Below the pieces are notes generated by a model. The model saw only the letters and a list, made by a program, of their open reading frames with translations, was not told the origin of the DNA and made no database searches. A DNA stretch of 64,000 nucleotides. Source: Hymenopus coronatus. Its lineage: Eukaryota; Arthropoda; Insecta; Mantodea; Hymenopodidae. Below are positions 44,155 through 56,770 of this stretch, in pieces. The DNA lies in contig CM060900.1 of assembly GCA_030762935.1 (NCBI GenBank), forward strand, positions 283,794,284 through 283,858,283, given 5' to 3'. The position numbers were made by a program, and so were the translations under genes. How positions within the stretch are numbered: the stretch's first letter is position 1; each line of letters starts with the position of its first letter.

Positions 44155-44295
44155 ACATGTCAACGGGATATAAAAAGATTGAGAGAAAAGGAATTACAGC
44201 TGCAATCAGAACTGGCTAATGCCTCAAAGCAGATCCTGCATCTCCGTGAAATGCTAAAGGACTTCACTAATGGAGGAGAGAATTCACCTGTTTGA
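44155..44295 (+). CDS. host-gene terminal exon, coiled-coil C-terminus
   Basis: It starts after a T-rich tract and CCAG. It encodes TCQRDIKRLREKELQLQSEL, a continuing heptad pattern (ASKQILHLREMLKD), and ends GGENSPV with TGA at 44293-44295. It joins the frame of the 2685-2916 exon in phase 0, extending its helix. The strong heptad pattern argues for dimerisation or partner binding. The gene's identity is unknown to me. A polyadenylation signal was not clearly located in the following 250 bases. Confidence 0.75.
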   Translation, partial: TCQRDIKRLREKELQLQSELANASKQILHLREMLKDFTNGGENSPV

Positions 44296-45628
44296 GTCCA
44301 AATATGTTATTTTACCTTTGCTTTGAGCTACCATTGATAATTAAGATTGAGTATTATAATAGCATAGGCAAAGCAATATATGCAGCCTACATAAATAACT
44401 TAGAATCCTAAAGAAAGGAAACACCAAAGTGAATATTTCATTCATCACATTAGTTTATTTATCATCAGATCAGCTTCACAAGTGGTCACCATTCTAAAGA
44501 TCAATAATTATTGCTTTATAAACTCTTGCGCTACATATGTGTGATCATCAGATCACATAATCGCACGTGTGAAAACAACACATAAGCAAAACTGTGAAGT
44601 ACTTTAAATGATAAGCAAGATTCCCTTATGAGTTTAACTAGAGGAAGCACTTATTTAACTCTATAAACAAAGAGCAGATCTAAAAGCCAACCTATCATTT
44701 CTCTAAAACTAGATGATAGGCATCATTTCACAGCAGCTTTTAAAATTAATGAATGATATCCTGCCTTATCAAACTGAAGATTTTGAACAAATACACAATT
44801 CTGACAGCAACTCCAGGACAGTGTGAACACTGATAAATGTGCTGGTTTTATCCATTTATGTAAATGCAATGATGACAAAATAATTATGTATAATAATGAC
44901 GTAAGCATGTAATGCTCAGACTATGAAAACACAAAATTAATGAAAGGTGACTTTATTTGTATAACTAAGCACCCTAATTTTCAGAAGTTAATTATAGATT
45001 GTAATTCTTTGATTTTTGTGTGGCCTAATTTATAATTAAAAAACTTGGATATAAAAAGAAATTACTCACTGCCATAAATCCTGCTAATTAGATTGGCAAT
45101 ATTCCTGCTAAAATAATTACATTGATTTGTTCATGGACTGCTATGGGATACAGAAACATCATCATTCATCATGGTAGTTTTTAATATTAGAAATGCATCT
45201 CCAGGTCCCAGTGGTGTATATGTATGCCTCAAAGTTCACTAATAGACAATCAACCTTTTGTTGTTGGTTGTTTTTTTTCTCTTCTAATAATAGCCGTTCT
45301 TACCTCATATGAACCACCGAGAGTAGACACTTACAATATGCAGTAAAATGATAATTGGAAAAGGAAGTGCTTAGGATATATTGCTGGCATCTACTAGTAA
45401 GGGGCACCAAGGAAAACCTGGATAAAATATCAGTCATGGCTCAGACAGGATTTGATCCATAGATCCCATATGTCTGTGGCATATCTGACTGAAAGTTAAT
45501 GAAGGTCGAGTTATAGGATGAAAATAAATTGCTATGTCCATAAGTGGTTTCACACAATATGAGTGAAAACAGAGGTTTTTTTTTTTTTTTTTTTTTTTTT
45601 TCCCACACTTATCAATAGTTTGTTACTA
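44296..45628. other. 3' UTR and flanking sequence, no gene recognised
   Basis: The first part should be the 3' UTR of the host gene. No clear AATAAA close to the stop codon. A 27-base poly-T run lies at about 45576-45602. Confidence 0.45.
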
Positions 45629-47850
45629 CAGTTGAACTTGGCTAATCTTGAATGGACCAGGAAAAAAATAGAATTATTCAGGATTTTGGATTACAAAAGT
45701 TTGATTTTTTAAAAATGTTTTTAATTACAACAGGTCTAAATTAAATGAAATTATAGGAAGGACAACATTGGAGTATGTACTTACAGTTTTGTAATGATAA
45801 AACTCAGATTCAGTTCAGATTCAAAGTTTTTTAAAGAAACTTGATATCTTTGTTTGTTTTTAGCATTTAAATTTTGATTCACACAAAACACTTCTAGTTT
45901 ATTGAGTGATTGGACATTGTTTCACTCACATTATGTTGTCCCTCAGCATAACACCTAAATTGTTGTAATTGATCCATGGCCTCGGCAATTGTAGGAATTA
46001 TTTTCACAGGTTGTTCTGGTTCTTCTTCATCTGAAGATAGGGAGGCAGTTTGTGTGTTCATGATGTCGCCCAAAATGTCCATGTCCGTTAGCTCCCCACA
46101 AACTGCCAATTCATCATCCATGTGCACAAAAACCTCATAGAGAACACCACTTTCAGAATTTACATCTTCCCAGTATTCAAGTGTAGGCGCAATCATTTCG
46201 TTTTCTTCAAGACCCTCAAGTCCAATATGACAGAATCAGCCTTTTGAAAACAGTTGGCTTAGGTGTTTGGTTTCATTTGGTCCCATGCACTACTACACAT
46301 TGAGCTTCTTCAAGCACATTTATTTTGAATTTGTCACTTTTGTCCAAATTTGCATCTAACAGAAGATTCTGGACTACCAGGCACCTGTAGAAATGCTTGA
46401 AATTTTTTTATTATTCCCTGATCATTTGGTTGCACTTCTGACATCATATTAGGGAGGGAAAATGAAATTTTAATGTTCCGTAACAATGGAATACTGTTAT
46501 GTGCTGTAAAACTGTGCAATTTTGTTTGCAACAGTTTTTGTCTAGCCTCAAGAGCCATCTTCTAAAAATTTCACTCATCATCCAAGCTCTTTTATTAGCT
46601 TTATATTCCACTGGCTTAAATTTAATATTTTTAAAGCACCTGGGATTGGCTGACTTTCCAATCATTAGTAATGGAAGTTTTTCAGTGCCATTTATATTGG
46701 CACCAATCAGGAGTGTGATACATTCTGTGCTAAGTTTTCCCCCACTACATCATTCTCCTTTAAATGCAAGTGTTTTATCTGGTGTATTTATAAAACAGCC
46801 CTGTCTCGTCAACATTGGAAATATCTTTTGCATTTTTGTCTTGAAACCCCTCTACCAAGCTCATTTTCCAATCACTGGCTGCTTGATGGTCAACAACTCC
46901 ACTTTTTCCACAAACAGTTTTAAAGGAAATGTTGTTTCACTCATCAAAGCCATCCAGATATCCACTGCTTGCTTTAAAATTAGTTTTTCCCAATTGTGCA
47001 AATTCTGCTGCTTTTGTTGTGTTAAGGGGTCCACTTACTGGACTATTTTTATCCCATGCCTGCTTGATACACTTTTTAACGCACTCATCAACCTTAAGAT
47101 TTTCAAGTCCTTTTGCTCTTTTTTGTTTTTACTTTCATCACTGTTTATAACCACTGTTTTCAAAATTTTATCCTTATTTTTTAGGTACGTAGACAACACA
47201 TTCTGGGGAATTCCAAAATCTTTTGCGATGTTACACTTTATTTTATAAACCTTTTACCACTTTGTAAACAGTTGCTGCCTTTTCAGCTAAAGTAAGAGTT
47301 TTGAAATTTACATGCTTAGGTTTGGGGAGAGCCATTGTTGGCTCAGTTCACTACTTAAACACACACTAATGATTTTGATGTAACTGTTTATACTGTTTAA
47401 AAATGCTCACTTTACTGCATGGGAAGTTATTTGCTGCGAACATCGGCCAACATGTGACTGCAGATAGACCAAATGGAAAGGGGCAGTGTCCACAATGACA
47501 AGTGTCTTGGCTGGCAACGGGTTCCTAGAATTGCCAAAGAAGCTTGAGTAATTCACATTCCTTACCAGTAGGAGAGGGAATTTGAAGTACAATATTTCCT
47601 GGAATTTAACAAGGGAAGGGAATGGGACCACAGTATGGCACAATTCCTGGAATTTATCCAGCAAGTGTGATTAATCTATAATTTTTTCACTCACTCTCAT
47701 TGAATATTTCATCAAATTATCAAAAAAAAAGATTGATTTACAGAAGACGTTTTAACATTGCTTTGTAGAGGACTGTTAAGGGACCATGCTAAAAGCTCAA
47801 ATTATTCATAATTTTGAATTAAAAACATTCAAATTAATCAAGTTCATCTG
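45629..47850 (-). mobile_element. Tigger/pogo transposon, complete ends
   Basis: The ends are CAGTTGAACTTGGCTAAT on the left and CAGATGAACTTGATTAAT in reverse complement on the right, flanked by TA at 45627-45628 and 47851-47852. It is 2222 bp. Related to but distinct from the Tigger at 37557. Confidence 0.92.
45894..47335 (-). pseudogene. Tigger/pogo transposase, broken
   Basis: From 47335 on the minus strand: LPKPKHVNFKTLTLAEKAA (first helix-turn-helix), then KKCIKQAWDKNSPVSGPL near 47070 and FKASSGYLDGFDE near 46965, then KDISNVDETGLFYK near 46825 (the first Asp block, well preserved). MMSEVQPNDQGIIKKF near 46420 is the second Asp region, and 46196-45894 is the acidic C-terminus (IIPTIAEAMDQLQQFR). 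Several stops and shifts. The long plus-strand frame over 46499-47248 is its antisense shadow. Confidence 0.88.
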
Positions 47851-47852
47851 TA

Positions 47853-50800
47853 TTTATCCTTCAATTTGGAAGACCCAGATACTTTGGAGAACTGCCTTTT
47901 GACACCAGTCCCTTTTTCTTTTTTTTTACATTGGAATTATGGTCTAACACTGCCATCATCAGTAGTATATCATGAATATTTTTGTGGGTAAGCAAAATAG
48001 TATTTGCCCATATATTGCATTAAAATACATTAAACATGGAATACATTCAATTCGCCTCATTTACGTTGCAAGTATATTATCTTACAATCTATTTGTATGA
48101 ACTTGTTCATTACCATATTGTAGAAGGCTCTGCAGTACTTAAAACAAAAAGTAGTTCTTTATCAATCAACACTAAAGCAGCTCTTTCTCATTGACATGGG
48201 CACTAAATCTGAGAGTCCATCCTGAAGCTGAAAATTTCTGATGTAATCTCTTCATAACTGAAAAACTTTACTCCACTGCAGCACTTTTAGCTGGGGTTGC
48301 TAGTTTCATTATACATAATAATGCTACCTCACAGGATGCATTCTGCAGATTTTTAGACTGTGAAAACAATAATCACTCCAAATATTTGTCAGTGTATTAA
48401 GAGTAAAAACACTCAAACTTCACTGTTGAAATAAAGTAATTTCACTGAATCTCCATTGAAAATGGCAGCAACAGCTGCCAAAACATGTCCAAAGTAAGCT
48501 ACTTTATTTCAAGAATGAAGTTTGAGTGTAATCTGTGTATTTACTCTTAATTGATTAATTACTTCACTGTGCATTCCCAATAAAGTTTTAAAGTTTTTCT
48601 GAAGCTTTAAAGTGTCAGGTGAAGCTTATTTCCTTAAAATTCCTTCAGAATTTGGAATCTCAATACAGGAAAGTTTCTGTTTTATTGCTTATAACTCTTC
48701 TCATTCAGAAGTACTTGAAATTGAAATGCATCCAAGTTATGGAACCTATCTTCCAAAATTCAGAACTGAACTTACTTAGTTGAACCTATTCTACCAGCTG
48801 GCATAAAAACTGCAGTTCAACATTCCCAATTTCAGAGTATATGCTCCAGCACAATGTTTATATAGCACATTCTTCAGACATGTTTTTGCCATTTTTAGGC
48901 TGGTTCCTGTTACTAAAGTTAAATGTACTTTCTGAAGATTTCCAAAATTGTTCACATTTTGCTTTAATAAGCCTTGAAATCCTTTTACTTTCACACTACA
49001 ATAGTTCATATTATTACTGTTTGCCTGTAGAATATAAAATAATCTGGCAGTATGAGGAAAAATGTCTGCAAACTCATTTAAAGAAAATTAAATTTGAAGT
49101 CTTGCAGCAATACTCTAAAACTGTAAGCAACATTGTAAATGTTAGTTCCATTTTTTTTTTTAAGTGCTGATGATTTTCAAGAATAATGTCACAAGAAGTT
49201 TGTGTATTAATTCACTCCTTTCTTTAGAAAAGAACTGTAGTTCCAGAGGGTTGATGCAAAATTTGGCAGTCTTCTGCATATTTCTTTGTGTAGTACCTCG
49301 GTTCAATTTGTAAATTTATTAATAAAGAAAGCTAACCCATTCAATATTTAAAAGAAAAATAGTGAAATAGCTGAAACAGCTTGAAATAATACTAAATTTT
49401 CCTATGAGCATAGCAATACACAAAAGCATGCGGGAAAGTTTATTTTCTTTTATCTGAAGATCATTTAAATGGTACAAAAATACAGCACCATCATTAGTTT
49501 GAATCATTATTTGGTCTCCCCCTCTGAAGCTGTGAAGGAACTGTACAACAATATTGTAAAGTGCATCTACCAAGTGATTTTCTGGCATGTTTCAAAAACC
49601 TCAAAATCTCCCTCTTGATCAGTAAGTTAAAATACGGATGACATCTGGCAAAATTGGTTATGTCCCTCATTCTTGTACAGCTGAATAGCTACAATTTTTT
49701 TTTCATTTACTTATTTTCTTCCAGCAGAGAGGGCTTTGCACACAGAAACAATTGAAGCATTTTGAGTCAGGTATGATAAACCTATAAACAATGAGGAATT
49801 AGCCAAACTATGCTTTAAGTTGTCATTGTATTTGCAGATTAAAGCAACTAATTCAACCTAATTTGCTTTGTTTTTTTGAACAAGGAAATGATCAAGCAAT
49901 GTGAACCAAATATGATAAATCTGTAAATGCTGAGTATTTCTCTAAATGATGCTTTAACTTCTCATTGTATTCACTGACTAAATTAACTGATTTAACATAA
50001 TTTTCTTTTAATATATATTAATTATTTTATTAAAGGTTAAGCCTGACCTGAGGGACTAACTATAGCATTTCCTTTGTTTGTTGATTCCTTTGTTTCATGA
50101 TATCCTTAAATACTAACTCCTGTTTCTCTAAAAGACAACATAAAAAGTCACTTCAGATTTCTGTGTTTACTCATTCATTATACAAAATGTCTGATTGTTC
50201 TTTTCTGACCAACCAACTTGAGGTCAATTTTGTTTTTCAAATGTATTTTGCAAGATTATAGCAGGAATATGCTATGATTACTAATAATCTGGTGTATATT
50301 TCCCACATCACTCTAAACACCCTCATGTCCAATACACACTTCTCATTGGTAAAGAGAAAGCAAAACAAATAGTTTGGTTTCTGAAATTTAGGGCAAGTAA
50401 GTCATTCGTGACACATATACATATGAATGTTGAATTCCCTAATGCAGGTTTTATGTTTATTTTTAATTCAATTATTTGTTGGTTTTTTTCTTCAAAATTA
50501 TAGGAAAAATGGTCTTGTTTAAAATAGTTTCTTCAATGCGGTCACATGTTGCACTATGTTCCCTGTGTGAGACTGTTCTAAGTTCAAGATCCATAACCAT
50601 TGTTGTACATAAAACTCTGAATTGCTTACCTTTACAAGCTTAAACAATGCATCATATTCAAGCATATGTGTAAAATAATGATAAAGTATTATATAACACA
50701 CACACTGCAATGTTCAATTTGTATAGTGACTAATAACATTTCTGTGCATTAGGCCATTACTAGTTATTGTAGTGCGTTCCATACTTTACACAGATAGGTA

Positions 50801-50888
50801 TGCAGATTATAGACAGCTGACCCCAAAGAAGAGCAAGAGGAGAAATAACGAACAATGCATTTAAGATGAGAAGTGTTGTCAAGGATAG
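47853..50888. other. no gene recognised
   Basis: AT-rich with short frames only. A TAGTTGAACCTATTC-like stretch near 48778 recalls a Tigger end but has no partner. Confidence 0.45.
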
Positions 50889-51416
50889 GTGATTACTAGA
50901 GCCCGAATTTTTATGTGACATCATGGTGCGAAATATGTACATATTAATGTAACAAAAAGCTTCAAAATATGTAATGAAATATGTAATATCAACAAAGTAT
51001 GTAAAATTATGAAATATTCTAAATGCTAAGATTACCACCTCAAATCTAAATGCAGACTGCAAATTACCCAGAATTTTGTAATTTGATGGGTGTATAAGTA
51101 TATAAATTAATTACAATGAGTTCAAATTTAAAAACTAAATATAGAATTAATTATGTTTTGTTTTATGCAGAATTTACCTAAAATTTATTTTCAAGTAGGT
51201 AATTACGAAACAACAAATATGTGTTTTGGATTAAATTTATTAAAATTACTCATTTCACATAATGATTTTACTTAAATCTTAGACCGTAAAGCAATGTTGA
51301 AATACTGAACCAATTTATCAATGAGTGAAACAATCAATTCAAAACAATTAAATTTTATAATGAGGATACATTTTCAGCTTTCTATCTCTTGACATACAAT
51401 GAACAACTAAGCATTT

Positions 51417-52860
51417 TCATTTTGAGTCTTTTGCTTCTTTCGACGTACAATTAATAATCATATACTTTTCCATATTTTCAGGGGTGATTGTTTGTCTCCC
51501 ATCAGATAAAATGTTCTTATAAGCAGAGAAGCTTCTCTCCTCGTCACACAAAGTAACAGGAGCATATTTTAGCATAGGAATCTGATTTGCAGAGAAATGT
51601 TTTGGGAAATCGACACAGTTACCATTTGGCATTTTAGATATGGACACAAGTGTAGAGGAACCTGGATTCCTGTTTAGCACAGCTTTGAATTTTTCACCTA
51701 CCTTCCTTCCTACATCCCCTGCAACTACACTAAGCTTCTGTGATGCACATTCCATTAAATCCATAGATTTGTAAAGAAGGGAGCCTGATGTTTTCAACTG
51801 CTTGATGGTGCTAGGCAACCAGCCGAAGTTACTTTGGATGCAAGCACAGGAACCTGCCACTTTCGAATCTTTAAAGATGTCCTGAGATTCACATATGGAA
51901 ACAGCTACTTCTGAAGAGAACATGTTCACCACTGACTGGACTCAAAATGTTCACAATAGAAGTTCACAGCCACATACCCCATCTTGTAAGTGCTGACTAA
52001 GGAGACAAAGGGACATGTTGGAGATGATTTTTATAGTACTGAATCCTGTGTGATGCTTTCAGTAAGACCTTTTTGTTGCCGATATCAACTTATTCACACA
52101 GGGAAAATTTCTTCTTACTTCTTCAGCAACAGGTTGCAGTGCATGGGTCAAGCAGGTGAAGTGAAGTACATTTGGATAGAAAACCTTAAGAGCAGTTACA
52201 GCTTTAATCATGTATGCTGTAGCACCTTAAAACCTTTCCCTCTCTCACACATGCATGCATGCACGCACACACACACACACACACACTCTCACTCTCTCAT
52301 ACTCTCACTCTCTCACACTCACACTCTCACACACTCACACACTCACTCTCTCACACACACTCTCACTCACACTTCTGGCCACAGAATCTTCATCTCATCA
52401 TTTATGAATCTTTCAATTGTAGAATGATTTGTTTGTTATAACACCTTACAGCATATTGGAAAATGTTTTGTTGAACTTTGGGAATCTAGTTTTCCTACTA
52501 CTAAATTTGCTATGTACCGACCCATGTCATCTGTAGTTTCATCGGTGGCAAACCAAATACAGGAGTCTCCAATTTCATTCTGTATCTGAGCAACTGCTTC
52601 TTCATAACAGACATGAAGATACTTTTTTCTCAGAGTAGATTGGTCAAGAATAACCTTCTTGCAATATTTTTCTAGATAGGAGCGAAATTGAGGAATTGGA
52701 AGTTTATGCCACGGAATGTTAGCTGCAACCATTGCACTGCACAGGTCTTTAAAAACATCATTTCCAGATGGTTCCTGTTGCATTTTTGTGTCAACAGAAC
52801 TTGCTTTTAGAAGACTGTAGGTGTTTGTTGCATATGTGAAGAGCACTCTTGGTATGTTGT
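51417..52860 (-). pseudogene. hAT transposase (CGBP1-like), broken
   Basis: The N-terminal half at 52436-52846 reads IPWHKLPIPQFRSYLEKY, LRKKYLHVCYEEA, then IWFATDETTDDMGRYIANL with the first Asp. The C-terminal half at 51417-51932 contains PMLKYAPVTLCDEERSFSAY in the place of the Glu-bearing dimerisation block. The middle is interrupted by stops and by the CA/CT repeat. The BED-type finger upstream of 52860 is not readable. Related to the fossil at 61100-61500. Confidence 0.82.
52247..52378. repeat. (CA)n/(CT)n microsatellite
   Basis: Mixed ACAC and CTCT units. The open frames across it (Thr/His/Ser-rich) are not genes. Confidence 0.9.
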
Positions 52861-53570
52861 TCCAATTGAGATTTCATGGAACAGCCAATTCTTTTACCGC
52901 ATGCTTGACAGACTGTTATTTTTCCATCAGTTGTAAAGGCGCTATCTAATTTCACCCATGAAGTCAACTTTTAGGATAGCAAGGACGCAATTGGTGCCAT
53001 TTTACTAAGACTTGCAAGAAACTAACTGCAGTATTATCACCTCGCTATATTTTGATGGTTATCCAGTGGCTCACTTTGTTTCCTCGTAGCTATTATATTA
53101 CAAGATGCCCACTAGCGTGACAATGGTAACAATCAATTTCTCCAGTCCTTCTAAATGCCCAAAGCGCTATGAGAAACATGACACTGGAGGTCAACATACT
53201 AGAGCAGCACCTGCTTTGATATAAACAGACAATAATCAGAGCAAGGCGAGGCGGTTATTATCACGTTCTTAATTTAATTTGCATCCTATTTCGCAAATTG
53301 ATTTTTGTTGCTTTCAGCAAAACTTGTGAAAACAGTATGTTATAATGTGACAGCAATATTTTTTTAAAAAATAATAAAATTGTAACGAAACACAGAAAAT
53401 ATGTATGTTTTATGTAACATCATTAAAATATGTAGAAATGTGCAAAAAATGTAAAATAACAATTTGTAAGGGCATCCAAAATGATGTAACCAAAATTTTT
53501 ACTTCTCATTGAAATATTATACAGGATTTAAAATATGTAATTACATAATAATCAGGGCTCTAGTGGTTAC

Positions 53571-55130
53571 AGTGGTAGTCAAGTCACTTAGAAGCAGCAA
53601 CATGTAAACATTAATGAGGCATATGAATCCCAATTTGGTTGGAGCTGTTCATTGTTCTATAACTAGCAGATATGCTGATTTTCTTGGGTAAGCAGTGCTT
53701 ACCTTGCTTCCATGCAATACAGGCCTTTGGCACTCATGGATCTAAGCTAAAGGCCATTATATTAAGAACATATCTAAAACAAAAACTGTGATAACTTTGT
53801 AAACTGCCAGTATTTATATGTCACATACAAGCCAAATCAGTTTTAAGAAGGTACTGTTTCAAAATAATTTTCGTCAACAGATTATGTATTTGATTATTTA
53901 TGTTGAATGATTATATTAAAATGGTAGTGTTCTAATACAGTGTTGTGTACTCCAGCATAAACAGTTATATGCTTCCTTTTAATCCATCAGCTCTGAGAAT
54001 TCTTTTCTGCAGTTTTAATTTTTGTTAATTAGACTTTTAGACGAATGCCATATATCAGTCATGATCAACTTCTGGATACTGCGTTTATAACAGTATCTTA
54101 CACTTTATGTTTCTTAGAGAGAAAAACTTAAATTTTAGTATTTCCAATTTTACAAACCATTGTCATCAGAAGACCTTCCCAAATTGCCTTTCAACACACC
54201 TCTGTAAAGAAGTTAAAAAACAACAATGTTATGGAAATTTAAATCCATGACAGAATATACATACCAAGTGTTTGGCTGAATGTCCTGGGGAATTATACTT
54301 ACCATCCCCTGTCAACCACAGAGGTTTACCTGTATCTTTTAATAAATCCAAGTTCTTTTTTCATTCTTAACCCCAAAATGTTCCATCAGTTATTGCTGCC
54401 ATATTTCGAATGGCTTTTCAAATGTAGGTCTTGAAACATTGTCAAACCCATTGCTAAAGCAGTATACCAGTTATAATAAAAATTTACTATTAAAACTTTT
54501 CCTTCCAGTTTCTTTCCTGATAAGTCTTTTGACTTCCACACAATTGTATTACAATAGTGACACACTGTTTTAATACATAAACAAGACCCAGTTTTTTAGG
54601 TTCTACAAAATTAAAATTAGGTTCTACCTTTTTCTCCAACAACAACTCTTTATGCTTGCACAAATTAATTAAATTTGCTCACAAATAACTGTTTTTCATA
54701 ACAATTCAGTGGAATACTTTCTTTCTGACAACAGAGCTCGCTACAAAATTCCCATCCAACTCACTCAACTGTAGCGTGTGATGCATTCCCAGTGAAAGCT
54801 TAACACTCAGTAGTTGCCTCTTTTTATATCTTTTGTCATGTCACTGGAAATTTCCAGAAGCCACCATGTGCAGTACAACTCTGTACGACTTCAAGGTCAA
54901 AGCACCTTCCAAAAGAGCTCATGTCCACTCCTGCATTTGTAACAATCACAGCTGCGATGTCAAAAGAACTTACTGCAGCTCAGGTGTTCACTAATGCACA
55001 TGTGTAACAATGGATGCCAACAATCAGCTATGACTTACAAAGCAAGCCATGTTTGGTAATTACAGCCTCAGGGTATAGGCACATTGCTCCCTCTTCAGGG
55101 CTGGTCTTCCTGACCAGCACCATCATTATA
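53571..55130. other. no gene recognised
   Basis: AT-rich. No motif, terminal repeat or tRNA-like head seen. Confidence 0.45.
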
Positions 55131-55134
55131 CACT

Positions 55135-56260
55135 AGACAATCCTGGTACTACTAAACTCTTACCTCAAGGCAGCTTTTGGATGTGGTAGACAACATCATT
55201 CATCCTCTTCACCACAAGGTACAGCCCTTGCCATGATTGTATAGCTTGGGACAGCATCCCTTGTTCCTGGTAGGACAATATAGCCACACTAAACCACCCT
55301 ACTGGAAACATTGGCTGATAGCATGTCGGTCATAACAGGTCTTAATTCGGTAGCTCGCTATCTGGATGTGTTTACATACCATCTCATGCATATTTTGAAG
55401 TTGGTGTACAAGATTCTTCAAGCAGTCGACTATTGGCTGCCCTGCTTCTGGAGGACTTCCAAAGATCAGATCACATGGTAGATGCAACTCCCTGCCAGAT
55501 ACCAAACTGACTAGTGTCAACCTGGTGATATTGTGTGTTGAAGAGTAAAAAGCCAGCAAGAAAAGTGGCACCCTCACATCCCAATCTCTCTGGTAGATTG
55601 GCCAAAATCTTCCTCAAATGTTCTTCTAGAGTTTTGAAGTACTGAATTACCATGCCGTGTGAAAGTCTTGTACACTCCAAGTTGCTCCAATGTCTGTCTC
55701 TCATCAGGTAAGACTTGGAAATTGCTGCCCTGATCACTGTGCAGCTCTAAAGGTATCCCAAAGCAATAGAACAGTTCTTCTACCAGGCAGTTGGTTAGGG
55801 ATGGCATATACCTCCAGACACTTGTTGAAGTAAACCAAGGTAACAAACAGATACTCTTTGCCCCTGTCTGATAAAGGGAATGCTCCAGCTACATCAATGG
55901 CTATGGGTTCAAAAGGTGCTCCCGTGTTTGTGACCCCTACTCCTGGTCTGCAGGCTGTGACATCCTGCACACACATACATTGGCAGCACCACCTCTCAGC
56001 GTCTGCCCACAGACTCAGTCAGTAGTACTCTTGTCTGAGCTTGTCAGTGGTTTGGTTGAGTCACAAATGTTCTCCCAAAGTCTCTGCACTTCCTACAGTA
56101 TTCCAGCAACCTTGCTCAGCTGCACTTTCTGGATCTTCTGACCAGGCAAATCCCATACTTTGAACAGTACCTCTTCCTTGGTCTTCAATGAGTCCTGCCC
56201 ATTCTGTTAGCTCATACTAGCCGGACATGCAATGCCAGGTTTCATCTTTATACTGTCAAC
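55135..56260 (-). pseudogene. Ty3/gypsy retroelement fossil: integrase region
   Basis: On the minus strand the order fits the 3' part of a gypsy pol. A zinc-finger-like end and APFEPIAIDVAGAFPLSDRG (first Asp of the integrase core) lie near 55910. YFNKCLEVYAIPNQ near 55830 follows, then FGIPLELHSDQGSNFQ near 55735 (second Asp). Shifted frames give FLLAFYSSTHNIT and PEAGQPIVDCLKNL near 55450. The tail WQGLYLVVKRMNDVVYHIQ near 55185 is the GPY/F module. At least four frame breaks. No LTRs were found. Confidence 0.82.
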
Positions 56261-56770
56261 TGAAAGTTCTAGGCCTGATTTTAGTTTAAATGTATGTCAA
56301 GAAATGTTGGTGTTTTTTAAAATTATTTGTAATATAGGATTGTCTGTTTTCTATAGATAAGATCCGAACTCTCTATGCTTTACACACAATCTATACTTTG
56401 ACTTTTCAAAAGGAAATTACATATACTTTTATAGTCTGAAGTCTGAAATATAATACTAGAAATATTTCGAATTGAACTTCTGATTTATATATTCAACCAT
56501 ACAATATACAATAATGAATATATTGAGCGTTTGGTGGTTTGGTATAAAATTGTACATAATAAAGTATAAATTTCATGAGAAGCAGAAGTCTTAAGCAACT
56601 GTAGAAATATCTCAGCCACATTATAATCAGTTTTTCTTAACCATTACACTATATTTTTAGTACCAGAGCTTGACGAAATTTGAAACTAAAAGTACCATGT
56701 ATGGTCTATTAGTTCATAAATGTTATTAATTGTGAACTATAGAATAAATACAAAGCAGAAATGTGTAATA

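Larger units (their letters stand above)
50897..53562 (-). mobile_element. hAT transposon (CGBP1-like), complete ends, broken transposase
   Basis: The terminal repeats are TAGAGCCCGAATTTTTATGT on the left and TAGAGCCCTGATTATTATGT in reverse complement on the right. The 8-bp duplication is GTGATTAC at 50889-50896 and GTGGTTAC at 53563-53570 (one mismatch). Subterminal regions repeat AATATGTA. It is 2666 bp. A CA/CT microsatellite expanded inside it at about 52255-52375. Confidence 0.9.

Noticed and set aside
46499..47248. 249-residue plus-strand open frame
   Set aside because: Antisense to the minus-strand Tigger transposase, which has clear motifs and fits the element's ends.
52247..52441. 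Thr/His/Ser-rich proteins
   Set aside because: Translations of a CA/CT microsatellite inside a hAT element.
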